NCBI RefSeq assembly: GCF_013369485.1 | Contig: NZ_JABWEB010000005.1 | Span: 310,001 to 374,000, forward strand | Direction of reading: 5' to 3' | DNA from: Massilia sp. BJB1822 | Lineage (GTDB): Bacteria; Pseudomonadota; Gammaproteobacteria; Burkholderiales; Burkholderiaceae_D | Length of the DNA: 64,000 nucleotides | In this document: positions 10,415-19,390 of the stretch, one piece after another | Layout of the letters: each line of letters starts with the position of its first letter | Position numbering within the stretch: the stretch's first letter is position 1 | Notes under the pieces: generated by a model | Seen by the model: only the letters and a program-made list of their open reading frames with translations | Told to the model about the DNA's origin: nothing | Databases searched by the model: none | Program-made: the position numbers and the translations under genes

Positions 10415-10750
10415 ATGCGCGATGTGAAAGTAGGGAATCTTTATCTGAACTCCACGCCGCCCGAAACCGGCGAGATCTTCGAACAGCTGCTGTCGCACAG
10501 GGGCGTGGTGATTGAACGCATCTTGAGTTCTGCGCGCATGGTGCCCGGCGAGTATGTGCAGGAGCAGGACGAGTGGGTGGCGCTGTTGCGCGGCGAGGCG
10601 TCGCTGCTGGTCGCGGGCGAGAACGTGATGCTGAAGGCGGGCGACCATCTTTTCCTGCCGGCGCGCACGCCGCATACGGTGCTCAGCGTGTCGGAGGGCG
10701 CGCTCTGGCTGGCCGTGCATATCCATGGGGAACAGGGCGGCGAGGCTTAA
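10415..10750 (+). CDS. Small single-domain cupin protein
   Basis: An approximately 111-residue cupin. Two conserved stretches are visible: GEYVQEQDEWVALLRGEASL (motif 1, with the usual His replaced by Gln) and LFLPARTPHTVLSV (motif 2 with its His). The substrate is unknown and a metal site would be incomplete. The start is the ATG just after the higA stop; a TTG 6 bases earlier overlaps that stop. The gene may be read through from higBA, but nothing suggests a role in the toxin system. Confidence 0.72.
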   Translation: MRDVKVGNLYLNSTPPETGEIFEQLLSHRGVVIERILSSARMVPGEYVQEQDEWVALLRGEASLLVAGENVMLKAGDHLFLPARTPHTVLSVSEGALWLAVHIHGEQGGEA

Positions 10751-10863
10751 GATGTAGTAACTCAGATTTGACCTGACACTTGCTGTTAGATGGGCTAGAG
10801 TTTGTCTTGGGCCACTTCCGGCAGAGTCGGAAGCCCTACCAAGAACAAGTTCGGAGTGATTCG

Positions 10864-11484
10864 ATGGCAGCAGATGTTGAGGCGATGCTGTTCCCATGCC
10901 AGGGCGCATTTGCGCAGTGGCTCGCAGTCCACCACGACAGCTCAGAGGGGGTGTGGCTGCAGCACGCGAAGAAAGGGGCTTCGACCCCTAGCGTAAGCTA
11001 TCAAGAGGCATTGGAAGTCGCGTTGTGCTTCGGCTGGATCGACGGCGAGAAAGGTTCGCTCGACATGCATTACTATTTGCAGCGCTGGACACCGCGTCGG
11101 CCGCGCAGTCTATGGTCCAAGGTCAATCGTGAGAAGGCGCTTAGGTATATTGAAGAGGGTAAGATGCAGCCGAGTGGCTTGGCTGAAATCGAGCGAGCGA
11201 AAAAAGATGGTCGATGGGATGCAGCGTACGATTCGTCCAGCATGGCGAGTGTGCCGCCGGAACTTCAGGCCGCATTCGCCAACCACCCCGGCGCCGCCGA
11301 ATTTTTCGCCACACTCAACTCGCAAAACCGCTATGCAGTGTTGTTCCGGGTGCAGACAGCCATAAAGCCGGAGACCAAGGTACGCAAGGCACAGGAGTAC
11401 GCAGCCATGCTGGCTCGGCAAGAGACGCTTCATCCGATCATGGCGAAGAAGCGAAGCAAGGTTGTCGAGGACCGGGGTAAATGA
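10864..11484 (+). CDS. YdeI/OmpD-associated family protein
   Basis: A 206-residue protein with the family pattern: WLAVHHDSSEGVWLQHAKKG near the start, VSYQEALEVALCFGWIDGEK, RWTPRRPRSLWSKVNREKA, and a C-terminal basic region with PPELQAAFANHPGAAEFFATL. The family is named after YdeI, linked to resistance to antimicrobial peptides in Salmonella, but most members have no tested function. AGTGATTCG precedes the ATG; a TTG start further upstream would add 28 unconserved residues. Its base composition is less GC-rich than the core genes. Confidence 0.8.
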   Translation: MAADVEAMLFPCQGAFAQWLAVHHDSSEGVWLQHAKKGASTPSVSYQEALEVALCFGWIDGEKGSLDMHYYLQRWTPRRPRSLWSKVNREKALRYIEEGKMQPSGLAEIERAKKDGRWDAAYDSSSMASVPPELQAAFANHPGAAEFFATLNSQNRYAVLFRVQTAIKPETKVRKAQEYAAMLARQETLHPIMAKKRSKVVEDRGK

Positions 11485-11554
11485 AAAGGGGCAACTCATC
11501 GCGGTGACGAACGCAAACGGCCAATAACGGCCTGCCAGATTTATGGGAGGAAAA

Positions 11555-11671
11555 ATGAAACTTCGTGAATGGATAGGAATTATCGCAGTAGTTCAAGCGG
11601 TCAGAGTTTCCTCCTTGCGCGCAGTAGTTAAAGCTCCGTGGCTACTTGTGTCATGGCGGCTCTCAAGCTAA
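11555..11671 (+). CDS. Possible 38-residue small protein or gene remnant
   Basis: GGGAGGAAAA lies directly before an ATG that opens MKLREWIGIIAVVQAV and continues to a TAA after 38 codons. The N-terminus looks like a short membrane helix. The ribosome site is good, but no homologue is recognised, so it could be the broken 5' end of a lost gene. It is the only coding candidate in the 324-base stretch between the YdeI-family gene and the next gene; the rest of that stretch shows nothing I can name. Confidence 0.3.
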   Translation: MKLREWIGIIAVVQAVRVSSLRAVVKAPWLLVSWRLSS

Positions 11672-11808
11672 TGATTTGCTCGATCGTCTTGGGGAAATAG
11701 ATGCACATCAGGATTAGCAGGATCATAACCGGCCATAAGCGGACAGTCGGACGTTCGGGAGCCCCCCTTTTCAATCATCTAGTAAAGTTTTCTGATAGGG
11801 TTAAAACA

Positions 11809-12330
11809 ATGCGGACAGGACTTCTCTTATGTGCTGTGTTATTAATTTTGCATAAAACAGCGACGGCATGCATGCCACTACCGGAGCGATTCTGGGAGGA
11901 GACACCTGATCGGGTGAAAACAAACTTCGATGGGGCCAAATTTGTAGTCGTCGCCAAAGTGATCAAAGTAGTACTAAAACCTGCAGAGATATTGCCAGGC
12001 GAATTGGAGCTGGCGACCTTCCGCGTCGAACATTCTTATAAAGGAAAATTAAAACCTGGAAGCACTTTTACCGTCGAGTCAGGAAGAACCGCTTGCGCGC
12101 GAGGCGTTTTAGACGATACTTGGCAATTTTCAGTCCCTGGTAAATCTCCGCAAGGAAAGCCTAAATATCCAAAGCGATGGCTCATCTATTACACGCCTCC
12201 AGTATCGTTTCAGAATAAACCACTTGGCTTGCCTTTTGAAATACAAGAGACTCCTCTTAGCATGCCTGTAAGCCAAGCAACGTATGACCTAGATGTGCTA
12301 AAACAATTTTCTCGTCAATGGGCGCAGTAG
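11809..12330 (+). CDS. Exported protein of unknown function, AT-rich gene
   Basis: A 173-residue protein starting at the ATG that gives a signal peptide MRTGLLLCAVLLILHKTATA followed directly by a cysteine (ACMPLP). The body has FVVVAKVIKV, a FRVEHSYKGKLKPGSTFTV strand and a second cysteine in RTACARG. This resembles the small beta-barrel of TIMP/netrin-like exported proteins, where an N-terminal Cys pairs with an internal one; the resemblance is my pattern reading only. The gene is clearly more AT-rich than its neighbours, which suggests horizontal origin. Confidence 0.55.
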   Translation: MRTGLLLCAVLLILHKTATACMPLPERFWEETPDRVKTNFDGAKFVVVAKVIKVVLKPAEILPGELELATFRVEHSYKGKLKPGSTFTVESGRTACARGVLDDTWQFSVPGKSPQGKPKYPKRWLIYYTPPVSFQNKPLGLPFEIQETPLSMPVSQATYDLDVLKQFSRQWAQ

Positions 12331-12515
12331 AGGCATACCAGGGAATGTATTGATAATCTACTTAAAACTGCAAGGTCCGCAACGGGGCGAAACTGCCTTC
12401 CGACTGACAGCCTCTTTCAGGTTAAGTTTGAACTACTACGTGTAGAAGATTATTGAAAATGCAATGAATTCGTGCCAGCATAGCGCACCGCCTGCCACTC
12501 TTCCAAGGGAGTCCC

Positions 12516-13655
12516 ATGCTGCGCCGTATCCTGCTGCTGCTTGCTTGTCTGCTGTCCCTGAACCTTGCCCGCGCTCAGACGCCGGCCGCCGTTGCGCAGG
12601 TGGCGCTTGAGCCGGTCGCCGTCTACCTCATCCCCACTGAAAATTTCCCCTTGCTGCTGGCGGGGAATATGGCCGCCATGCTGGGGCGCGATACCGGATT
12701 GACCATCAGGGCGTCGGCGGCCTTGCCGGTCGAGGGGCTGGAACCGCTGCGCAATAGCGGCCAGTATGCGGCTGAGGATTTTGTCGAGAAGGTGATGCCA
12801 CTGGCGAAGACCCTGTCCGGCGTCACGCCGCAAACCTTTTTCGTGGTGCTGACCACACGCGACCTGAATACGCGCGCGCAGAATTCCCTCTTCTATTTTG
12901 CCTCGCGCGCCTCGGATACGAATATGTCGGTGGTATCGATGGCCCGCCTGCTGAACTACCAGGATGGTCTACTGATGCTGGACGTGACGGCGGCCACCCG
13001 CGTCTACAAGATGAGTAAGCGGGCCATCGGCGAGGCGCAATTGGGCTGGGTGCGCAACAACGATCCGGATGACCTGATGTTCGGCCAGGTATCCAGCATC
13101 GCGGCGCTGGACCGCATAGGCCTGGAACATAAAGGCGTCAAGCGGACAGCGGCACCGACGCCGACCGAGCAGCTCAGCGTCGCCACGGTGGACGGCATGC
13201 TCCGCCTGAGCATTCCCGCCAGCGCGCTCACGCTCGCCGTTCCGCGCCAGGACTGGACTGTGCGCGAAAGACAGCCCGGCGACGCCCCGCGCGCCTTTTA
13301 CCTGAGCGCCCAGAATGGCACGCTGGTCATGGCGGGCAATTTTGAGAATGCCTACGGCTCCCACGGCGTGGGCCGGGCCTGGGACAATATCGAGGCCGAC
13401 ATCCGGGCGCGCGGCGAGCCGGAACCGAGCGAGGTGAGTATCGAGAATATCGGCGGCTGGAAAACCCTGCTGTTCGATCAGCGCGGAGCGAACAGTTCAT
13501 CGCTGGTGGGGTATTACGTGCAGGACGGCACGTGGATCAGTGTGCGCTTGATACTGACTAAAACCGGCAAGCCGGATGCGCGCCGCGAGGCGCTGCGCCA
13601 GCAGCTGAAGGCGATGAAGGTAAGCGCCAAGGACGCTGCGGGAAAAACGCAGTAA
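12516..13655 (+). CDS. Exported protein of unknown function
   Basis: A 379-residue protein with signal peptide MLRRILLLLACLLSLNLARA. The N-terminal half (about 25-200) contains TFFVVLTTRDLNTRAQNSLF and SVVSMARLL, vaguely like an archaemetzincin-type core, but no HExxH zinc motif is present, so enzymatic activity is not supported. The C-terminal part (about 225-360) is a separate beta-rich domain with GAPRAFYLSAQNGTL-like strands and IGGWKTLLFDQRG. CAAGGGAGTCCC precedes the ATG. It is monocistronic and I do not recognise the family. Confidence 0.7.
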   Translation: MLRRILLLLACLLSLNLARAQTPAAVAQVALEPVAVYLIPTENFPLLLAGNMAAMLGRDTGLTIRASAALPVEGLEPLRNSGQYAAEDFVEKVMPLAKTLSGVTPQTFFVVLTTRDLNTRAQNSLFYFASRASDTNMSVVSMARLLNYQDGLLMLDVTAATRVYKMSKRAIGEAQLGWVRNNDPDDLMFGQVSSIAALDRIGLEHKGVKRTAAPTPTEQLSVATVDGMLRLSIPASALTLAVPRQDWTVRERQPGDAPRAFYLSAQNGTLVMAGNFENAYGSHGVGRAWDNIEADIRARGEPEPSEVSIENIGGWKTLLFDQRGANSSSLVGYYVQDGTWISVRLILTKTGKPDARREALRQQLKAMKVSAKDAAGKTQ

Positions 13656-13714
13656 GGGCTGGGCCTGGGCGGCCCTTGCTGCGTTGACCGCCGCTTGACC
13701 CGGCGAGGCTTGGC

Positions 13715-14290
13715 TTAACGCAGCCAGGTCGGCATGCTCAGCACATGCGACTGTTCGTAGTTCTTCGGCAGGGCATATTCCACCTGGCCCGGCACGCCGG
13801 CCAGCGCTTCATAGCGCACGGTCAGCTTCGAGACTTTTTCGCCGGTCTGGTTGTACACCGCCGCCACCTGGCCCGAGGCCAGCATGGACGCCAGCAGATA
13901 ATTGGAATCGCTCGGAATGCCGCCGTTGATGCGTTCGCAGCCATGGTGGTCCAGCTGGGTCGAGGCGGCATTCAGGATGCCCAGGGCGCGGCGCTCCAGC
14001 AGATTGCCGCGCAGGCCCATACGCTCGTTCAGTGCATCCTGCTCGCCGTTCTGCACCAGGTGCTGCAGCAGGCGGCGCGACATCAGCAAGGTGGTGTTGC
14101 TGCGCTCCGGCACGTAGGAGATGCAGGGGCGCGCGGGTTCGCGCTGCAAGTCCACATTGAAGACCAGCTTGGGCGACTGGGCCGATTGCGGTTCGACGAA
14201 CTGCGGTGCTTGCAGGCGCTCGGCGTCTCCCGAAACGGCGCAGCCGGCCAAGGGCAGGGCAAGCAGAAGGATGGGTTGCAAATACTTCAT
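13715..14290 (-). CDS. Lipoprotein of unknown function
   Basis: A 191-residue protein starting at the ATG that begins MKYLQPILLLALPLAGC, a lipoprotein signal with lipobox LAGC (Cys17). The mature part has three further cysteines (RPCISYVP, HHGCERIN) and a central helical segment LLMSRRLLQHLVQNGEQ. An in-frame ATG 8 codons earlier exists but spoils the signal peptide. It lies 61 bases after the S41 peptidase gene in the same direction. I do not recognise the family. Confidence 0.7.
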   Translation of the reverse strand: MKYLQPILLLALPLAGCAVSGDAERLQAPQFVEPQSAQSPKLVFNVDLQREPARPCISYVPERSNTTLLMSRRLLQHLVQNGEQDALNERMGLRGNLLERRALGILNAASTQLDHHGCERINGGIPSDSNYLLASMLASGQVAAVYNQTGEKVSKLTVRYEALAGVPGQVEYALPKNYEQSHVLSMPTWLR

Positions 14291-14351
14291 TTTTTGGCCT
14301 TTATTAATTTGCATAAGTGCGAACTTTACACCAAAAGGCTTTGGCCGGCAC

Positions 14352-16058
14352 TTACTGACTCACAGCTTGCAAGGCACGTTCCAGCACCGGGTCGCGTCCG
14401 GCGCGCACATCGTCCAGCGTGGCATGGACTTCGATCTGCGGCGCGATGCCCAGGCCGACGAACTTGCCGCCATCGGGCAGCAGGTCGCGCTTGACGCAGA
14501 TGCGCGCATTGCCGCCGCCCGGCAGCGGGAAGTGTAGCGCTTGCCCGGTGCTGCCGCCGGTGGCCGCGCCCACGGTGAGGCCGCGCTGCATGGCGCGGAA
14601 GGAGAGCACCATGTCTTCGGCGGCGGAATAGGTCTGCGGCCCGGTCAGCAGGACCACCGGACCGGTGAAAGGATGTTTTTGCGCATGGCGGTATGGCTCG
14701 CCGCCGCCGATCGGCAGCCAGTGGAAGTAGCTGCCGCTGTGGGCGCGCACCACGGCGCTGTCGATGCGCGCATAGCTGGCGGCCACGGGGATGGGCTGCT
14801 CGCTCAGATGGCCGAGGATGCGCAAGCCGTCCTCGCCATTGCCGCCGCCGTTGTAGCGCAGGTCGAGGATCAGCGCCTTGGCCTGCATGATCTGCGGCAG
14901 CGCGTTGCGGAAGGATTCCAGGATCTCGTCGCTTTCCAGGTGGCGGATGTCGACATAGGCGACGCCGCCCGCCAGCATGCGGAAGCTGAACGGCGCAGGC
15001 GCCTGCCAGTCGGTCCAGCCGGAACGCGCCAGGCTTTCTTCGCGCAGCACGCCGTCCTTGCCGCGCAGGCCGAGACGCACGGCTTTTTCCGCAGCGCCGG
15101 CCAGTAGCTGGTGGGTGTACAGGCGCACCTCGCGGTCCTGGGGCGAGGAGTAGCTGGCGAAAGGCGCCACGTGCTGCTCGGCATACTGCGTGACCGGCTG
15201 GCCGTCGATGCCGACGATTTCATCGCCCACCTGGATGCGGGCGGCGAGGCTGGCGCTGTGCACGCCGCGCACATAGACTTTTCCTGCGGCCAGCGCCGTG
15301 TCCAGCGGCGGTTTGGAGAAGAATTCCGCCATCAGCTCGCGCGGCGGATAGATATTCGTGTGGCCGTCGCGCAGCAGGGGCGCCAGCTGCAGCATGACGC
15401 GGTAGTACTCGCGGGTGTCGCGCGCGGCGATCACCTTGCTCAGATACTCCATGTACACCTTGTCCCAGTTCAGCGCCGGCACATTGTCGAAATGGGCGAA
15501 GCCGTGGCGCGCTTCGGCCCAGAACAGGGACAGGCCGGCCACGCGCTCTTCCAGCGACAGCTCGTCCTTGTAGATGGTGGCCAGGGCCTTGGTCTGCATG
15601 GCGCGTTCCGGTACATAGGCCGTCGCCAGCACGGCCTTGAAGCGCGGCTCTTCGCGCAGACTGGCAAAGCTTGGCGCGTCGCGCAGCGCCCGGCGCAACT
15701 GCGGCAACCAGGCCAGGGTTTGCATATCCTCCAGCGCGGCCAGGGCTTCATCCTTGCGGCCCAGGCGCGCATGAATTTCGGCGCGCGCCAGTTGCAGATT
15801 CAGGCGTTCGTTGAGCAGGGCGGGGGAGCCGTGCATGCGTTCGCGGTTGGCGTTCAGCCAGTCCAGGCCTGCGTCGAGCCGGCGCGCGGCTTGCTGCAAA
15901 TCGGCGCTGCTGGCATTGGGACCGCTCAAGCCTTCGATGGCCTCGCGCATCTGGCTCAGCTGGGTGCTGCTGGTGATGGGGGAATTTGGCTGGTCCGCCG
16001 CGAGGGCAGGGACGGTGAGACTGAGGATCAGCGCCAGGGCGGCGTAGGGGAGGGGCAT
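14352..16058 (-). CDS. S41 family (C-terminal processing-type) serine peptidase, exported
   Basis: A 568-residue protein with signal peptide ending PALA. Residues about 25-150 are helical (TPR-like), then the SLFWAEARHGFAHFD region, a PDZ-like part (SLAARIQVGDEIVGIDGQPV, about 265-290) and the S41 catalytic core. The core has ALILDLRYNGGGNGEDG and the nucleophile region GPQTYSAAEDM with Ser478 as the likely catalytic serine. Family members cleave peptides in the periplasm. The PDZ order and the large N-terminal domain resemble tricorn-like rather than Prc enzymes. Substrate unknown. Confidence 0.85.
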   Translation of the reverse strand: MPLPYAALALILSLTVPALAADQPNSPITSSTQLSQMREAIEGLSGPNASSADLQQAARRLDAGLDWLNANRERMHGSPALLNERLNLQLARAEIHARLGRKDEALAALEDMQTLAWLPQLRRALRDAPSFASLREEPRFKAVLATAYVPERAMQTKALATIYKDELSLEERVAGLSLFWAEARHGFAHFDNVPALNWDKVYMEYLSKVIAARDTREYYRVMLQLAPLLRDGHTNIYPPRELMAEFFSKPPLDTALAAGKVYVRGVHSASLAARIQVGDEIVGIDGQPVTQYAEQHVAPFASYSSPQDREVRLYTHQLLAGAAEKAVRLGLRGKDGVLREESLARSGWTDWQAPAPFSFRMLAGGVAYVDIRHLESDEILESFRNALPQIMQAKALILDLRYNGGGNGEDGLRILGHLSEQPIPVAASYARIDSAVVRAHSGSYFHWLPIGGGEPYRHAQKHPFTGPVVLLTGPQTYSAAEDMVLSFRAMQRGLTVGAATGGSTGQALHFPLPGGGNARICVKRDLLPDGGKFVGLGIAPQIEVHATLDDVRAGRDPVLERALQAVSQ

Positions 16059-16158
16059 CGATGTGTAAGCTGGCCGGAAAAGGCGCAGCTTACACGATGC
16101 AAGCCAGGTGAAATCCTCGCTTTGTCACAAGCGAGGAAAGCTTCTAGCGGGGAGGGTA

Positions 16159-17775
16159 TCAGCGGCGCAGGGCCAGCGCGGTGCCGGCGGTGCGGCCGCG
16201 CGCTTGCGCGCCGATGCTGGCGGTGGCGCCATCGACCTTGAACACGCTGACCACTTCTTCCAGCGCGGCTGCCTGGTCCTGCATGGCGCCGGCGGCGGCA
16301 GCAGCTTCTTCCACCAGGGCGGCATTCTGCTGGGTCACTTCGTCCATCTGCGCCACGGCCTGGTTGATCTGCTCGATGCCCGAGCTTTGCTCTTCGCCGG
16401 CAGCCATGATCTCGGCCATGATGTCGGTCACGCGGCTCACGCTGGAGACGATTTCATCCATCGTGGAACCGGCTTTGTCGACCAGGGCGGCGCCCGCGTC
16501 CACATTGTCCACCGAGGCGGAAATCAGTTCCTTGATTTCCTTGGCGGCGGCGGCCGAGCGCTGCGCCAGATTGCGCACCTCGGAGGCCACCACGGCGAAG
16601 CCGCGGCCCTGTTCACCGGCGCGCGCTGCCTCCACTGCGGCATTCAGTGCCAGGATATTGGTCTGGAAGGCGATGCCGTCGATGACCGAGATGATGTCCA
16701 CGATGCGCTTGGACGATTCGTTGATGGCGCCCATGGTTTCCACCACTTGCGACACGATCTGGCCGCCTTTGACGGCGACGTCGGAAGCCGAGACGGCCAG
16801 CTGGTTGGCCTGGCGCGCGTTGTCGGCGTTCTGGCGCACGGTGGAAGTCAGTTCTTCCAGCGAGGACGCGGTTTCTTCCAGGCTCGATGCCTGCTGTTCG
16901 GTGCGGCTCGACAGGTCCATATTGCCGTCGGCGATCTCGGTGCTGGCCTGGGCGATGGCGCTGCTGCCTTCGCGGACGCTGCGCACGGTGCCCGACAGCT
17001 GCTGCTGCATCTTGGCCAGGCCGGCCAGCAGCAGGCCCATTTCATCCTGGCGCTTGATTTCGATGCGGTCGGCCAGATTGCCGGCAGCCATCTGGTCGAA
17101 GTGGCCCAGCAGCTGGCGCAGCGGGTGCATGATGGCTTTCATCAGGGTGATGCCCGAAACCACCATCAGGATGGCGCCGACCACGATCGCGCCCAGCGAA
17201 ATGCTGACCAGGGTTTCATACAGGCTTTGGCTGTGCTTATAGTTTTCTTCGGCGGCCTTGAGCTGGAATTCGTCGAGCTTTTCCGAGCTGGCGTTAAAGC
17301 CGCGGTAGAGAATGGTCATTTTTTTCGAAGCCAGCTCGTCGACCAGTTCAGCGTTGTTCTGCTCCAGCGCCTTGCCCAGGGCCAGCAGGCCTTCGTTAAT
17401 GTATTGCTTGCGCTTTTCGTCCAGGTCGGCGGACAGTGCTTTCTCTTCGGCCGACTGGGGCAGGGCCAGGTAGCGCTGCCAGCTCTTGTCGGCTTCGGCG
17501 ACATATTCGCCGGCGCGCTTGACCAGGTTGCCCGCATCGGCGGCATCCGGGTGGAACACCACGCGGTCCAGGGTGAAGCGGGCGCGGTTCAGGGAGTTCT
17601 TGGCGTGGCCGATGGCGATGCTCGACACCAGCTGGTTCGAGTACACATCGTTCAGGGCCAGGTTGATCGACTTCATGCCATACATGCCGAGGCCGCCGAG
17701 GGACAGGATCAGCAGTCCCAGGAAAGCGAGAGTGGCAATAAGGCGTGTGCGTATGGATAGTTTATTCAACATCAT
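16159..17775 (-). CDS. Methyl-accepting chemotaxis protein
   Basis: A 538-residue chemoreceptor: transmembrane helix at about 10-32, a periplasmic four-helix-bundle ligand domain (about 35-190), a second transmembrane helix (192-213), HAMP (about 214-266) and the cytoplasmic signalling domain with the conserved hairpin tip IDGIAFQTNILALNAAVEAA. No C-terminal NWETF-type CheR tether is present. No che genes are nearby, so it must work with a system elsewhere. It lies just after the dicarboxylate-uptake operon on the same strand, so dicarboxylate sensing is possible but untested. A second ATG one codon later could be the start. Confidence 0.95.
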   Translation of the reverse strand: MMLNKLSIRTRLIATLAFLGLLILSLGGLGMYGMKSINLALNDVYSNQLVSSIAIGHAKNSLNRARFTLDRVVFHPDAADAGNLVKRAGEYVAEADKSWQRYLALPQSAEEKALSADLDEKRKQYINEGLLALGKALEQNNAELVDELASKKMTILYRGFNASSEKLDEFQLKAAEENYKHSQSLYETLVSISLGAIVVGAILMVVSGITLMKAIMHPLRQLLGHFDQMAAGNLADRIEIKRQDEMGLLLAGLAKMQQQLSGTVRSVREGSSAIAQASTEIADGNMDLSSRTEQQASSLEETASSLEELTSTVRQNADNARQANQLAVSASDVAVKGGQIVSQVVETMGAINESSKRIVDIISVIDGIAFQTNILALNAAVEAARAGEQGRGFAVVASEVRNLAQRSAAAAKEIKELISASVDNVDAGAALVDKAGSTMDEIVSSVSRVTDIMAEIMAAGEEQSSGIEQINQAVAQMDEVTQQNAALVEEAAAAAGAMQDQAAALEEVVSVFKVDGATASIGAQARGRTAGTALALRR

Positions 17776-17953
17776 TGATTCCGTTCGATTGTGTGGCGGC
17801 TCCAGCGGAGGGAGCGCAGTTCAGAGGGCGATGCGGAAAAAGGTGCTCGCATCGCTGCGGTCTTCGCTGCGCTTCAGTGGGGTAGTAGGAAAGGCCGCGC
17901 GCGTACTTTTGCGGATTTGAATTGAAAAGTACATTTATGTAGCGAAGACCGAC

Positions 17954-17982
17954 AGTCTATCACGAAAGTTTCCATCTGGCAA
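17954..17982 (-). promoter_or_regulatory. Candidate sigma-70 promoter for the chemoreceptor gene
   Basis: On the reverse strand TTGCCA (-35) and TAGACT (-10) are separated by 17 bases, with the start point predicted about 170 bases before the MCP ATG. The -35 fits the consensus at five of six positions and the -10 at four of six. Confidence 0.4.
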
Positions 17983-18019
17983 TTACTTGATGGGAATTGT
18001 CGGGCTTTTCGGCTGTCAC

Positions 18020-18044
18020 AAACCGGGCCAAAAACACGGCCCGG
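18020..18044 (-). terminator. Terminator of the dicarboxylate operon
   Basis: CCGGGCC and GGCCCGG form a 7-bp stem just after the dctD stop on the reverse strand, followed by TTTGT. Its position at the end of the four-gene operon supports a terminator role. Confidence 0.6.
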
Positions 18045-18049
18045 CGGTA

Positions 18050-19390
18050 TCAGCGGAAGTCTTCCGCCACCAGCTTGTATTTCTGCAGCTTGTGATACAG
18101 GGTTTGCTTGGGCAGGCCAAGCGCGACGCAGGCCTCGGCCACATTGCCTTTGCTGCGGCGCAGTTCCAGTTCGATCAGCGCGCGCTCGAAAGCGTTCACC
18201 TGTTCGGACAGCGGCAGCGCTTCGGCGGCGGCGCTGGCCGTCAGCGGGCCGTCGCCGCTTGTCAGTCCCAGCACGAAGCGGTCGGCCACATTGCGCAGCT
18301 CGCGCACATTGCCGGGCCAGCCATGCGCCATCAGCGCCTGCATCTGCGCGGCCGAGACCATGGGCGCGGCGCGCTGGTAGCGTCCCGCCGCATCGAGCAC
18401 GAAGTGTTCGAACAGCAGCGGGATATCTTCGCGCCGCTCGCGCAGCGGCGGCAGGTTCAGCACGATCAGATTGAGGCGGTAATACAGGTCGCTGCGGAAG
18501 CGGCCCTGGTCCGACATCTCCTTCAAATCGCCCTTGGCCGCCGCGATCACGCGCACATTGACGGGCACCGGCTGGTTCGATCCCAGCCTTTCGATATAGC
18601 GCTCCTGCAGCACGCGCAGCATCTTCACCTGCAAGGGCAGCGGCAGGCTTTCGATCTCGTCGAGGAAGAGGGAGCCGCGCTCCGCGTGTTCGATCTTGCC
18701 CACCTGGCGCTTGGCCGCGCTGGTGAAAGCGCCCGCCTCGTGGCCGAACAATTCGCTCTCGAAGATATGCTCGGGCACCGCGCCGCAGTTGATGGCGACG
18801 AAGTTATGTTTGCCGCGCTCGCTGAACTGGTGCAGGCAGCGCGCCACCATTTCCTTGCCGGTGCCGGTTTCGCCGTAGATCAGCACATCGGCCGGCTGGC
18901 CCGCCACTTCGAGGATCACGCGGCGCAGCGCCTGCATGGCGGGCGAATTGCCCAGCAGCGTGGCATCGATGCCTTCGCTGTGTTCCAGTTTGCGGCGCAG
19001 CGTGTGCACTTCCTGCTGCAGGGCGCGCATCTCGGCGGCGCGGCGCACCACCTCGGCCAGTTGTTCGGACGAGTAGGGCTTTTCGATGAAGTCGTAGGCG
19101 CCGTCCTGCATGGCTTGCACCGCCATGGCGATGTCGCCGTGGCCCGTCACCAGGATCACGGGCAGGCCGGGATCGGCCGCCTTCACCGCCGACAGCAATT
19201 CCAGGCCGCTCATGCCGGGCAGGCGCACGTCCGTCACCAGCACGGCCGGATAATCGGCCGTCAGCAATGCGGCGGCCGGCTCGGCGCGGTCGAAGCTGCG
19301 CACCTCGAAGCCGGCCAGGTCCAGCGCTTGCGCACTGCCTTCCAGAACGGTGGGGTCGTCTTCGACCAGGATAATCTGTATGCCCTTCAT
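18050..19390 (-). CDS. dctD: Sigma-54-dependent response regulator DctD
   Basis: A 446-residue NtrC-family activator. The receiver domain (1-120) has acidic DD at 11-12, phospho-acceptor Asp54 in VTDVRLPG, and Lys in EKPY. The AAA+ domain (about 140-375) has Walker A GETGTGKE, GAFTSA in place of the usual GAFTGA sigma-54 contact loop, and LFLDEIESLP. A Fis-type HTH ends the protein (GNVAEACVALGLPKQTLYHKL). The frame runs upstream into dctB, but the ATG used overlaps the dctB stop by one base (TGATG), proving the start. The dctB partner, the symporter and a sigma-54 site upstream support a C4-dicarboxylate role. Confidence 0.92.
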   Translation of the reverse strand: MKGIQIILVEDDPTVLEGSAQALDLAGFEVRSFDRAEPAAALLTADYPAVLVTDVRLPGMSGLELLSAVKAADPGLPVILVTGHGDIAMAVQAMQDGAYDFIEKPYSSEQLAEVVRRAAEMRALQQEVHTLRRKLEHSEGIDATLLGNSPAMQALRRVILEVAGQPADVLIYGETGTGKEMVARCLHQFSERGKHNFVAINCGAVPEHIFESELFGHEAGAFTSAAKRQVGKIEHAERGSLFLDEIESLPLPLQVKMLRVLQERYIERLGSNQPVPVNVRVIAAAKGDLKEMSDQGRFRSDLYYRLNLIVLNLPPLRERREDIPLLFEHFVLDAAGRYQRAAPMVSAAQMQALMAHGWPGNVRELRNVADRFVLGLTSGDGPLTASAAAEALPLSEQVNAFERALIELELRRSKGNVAEACVALGLPKQTLYHKLQKYKLVAEDFR

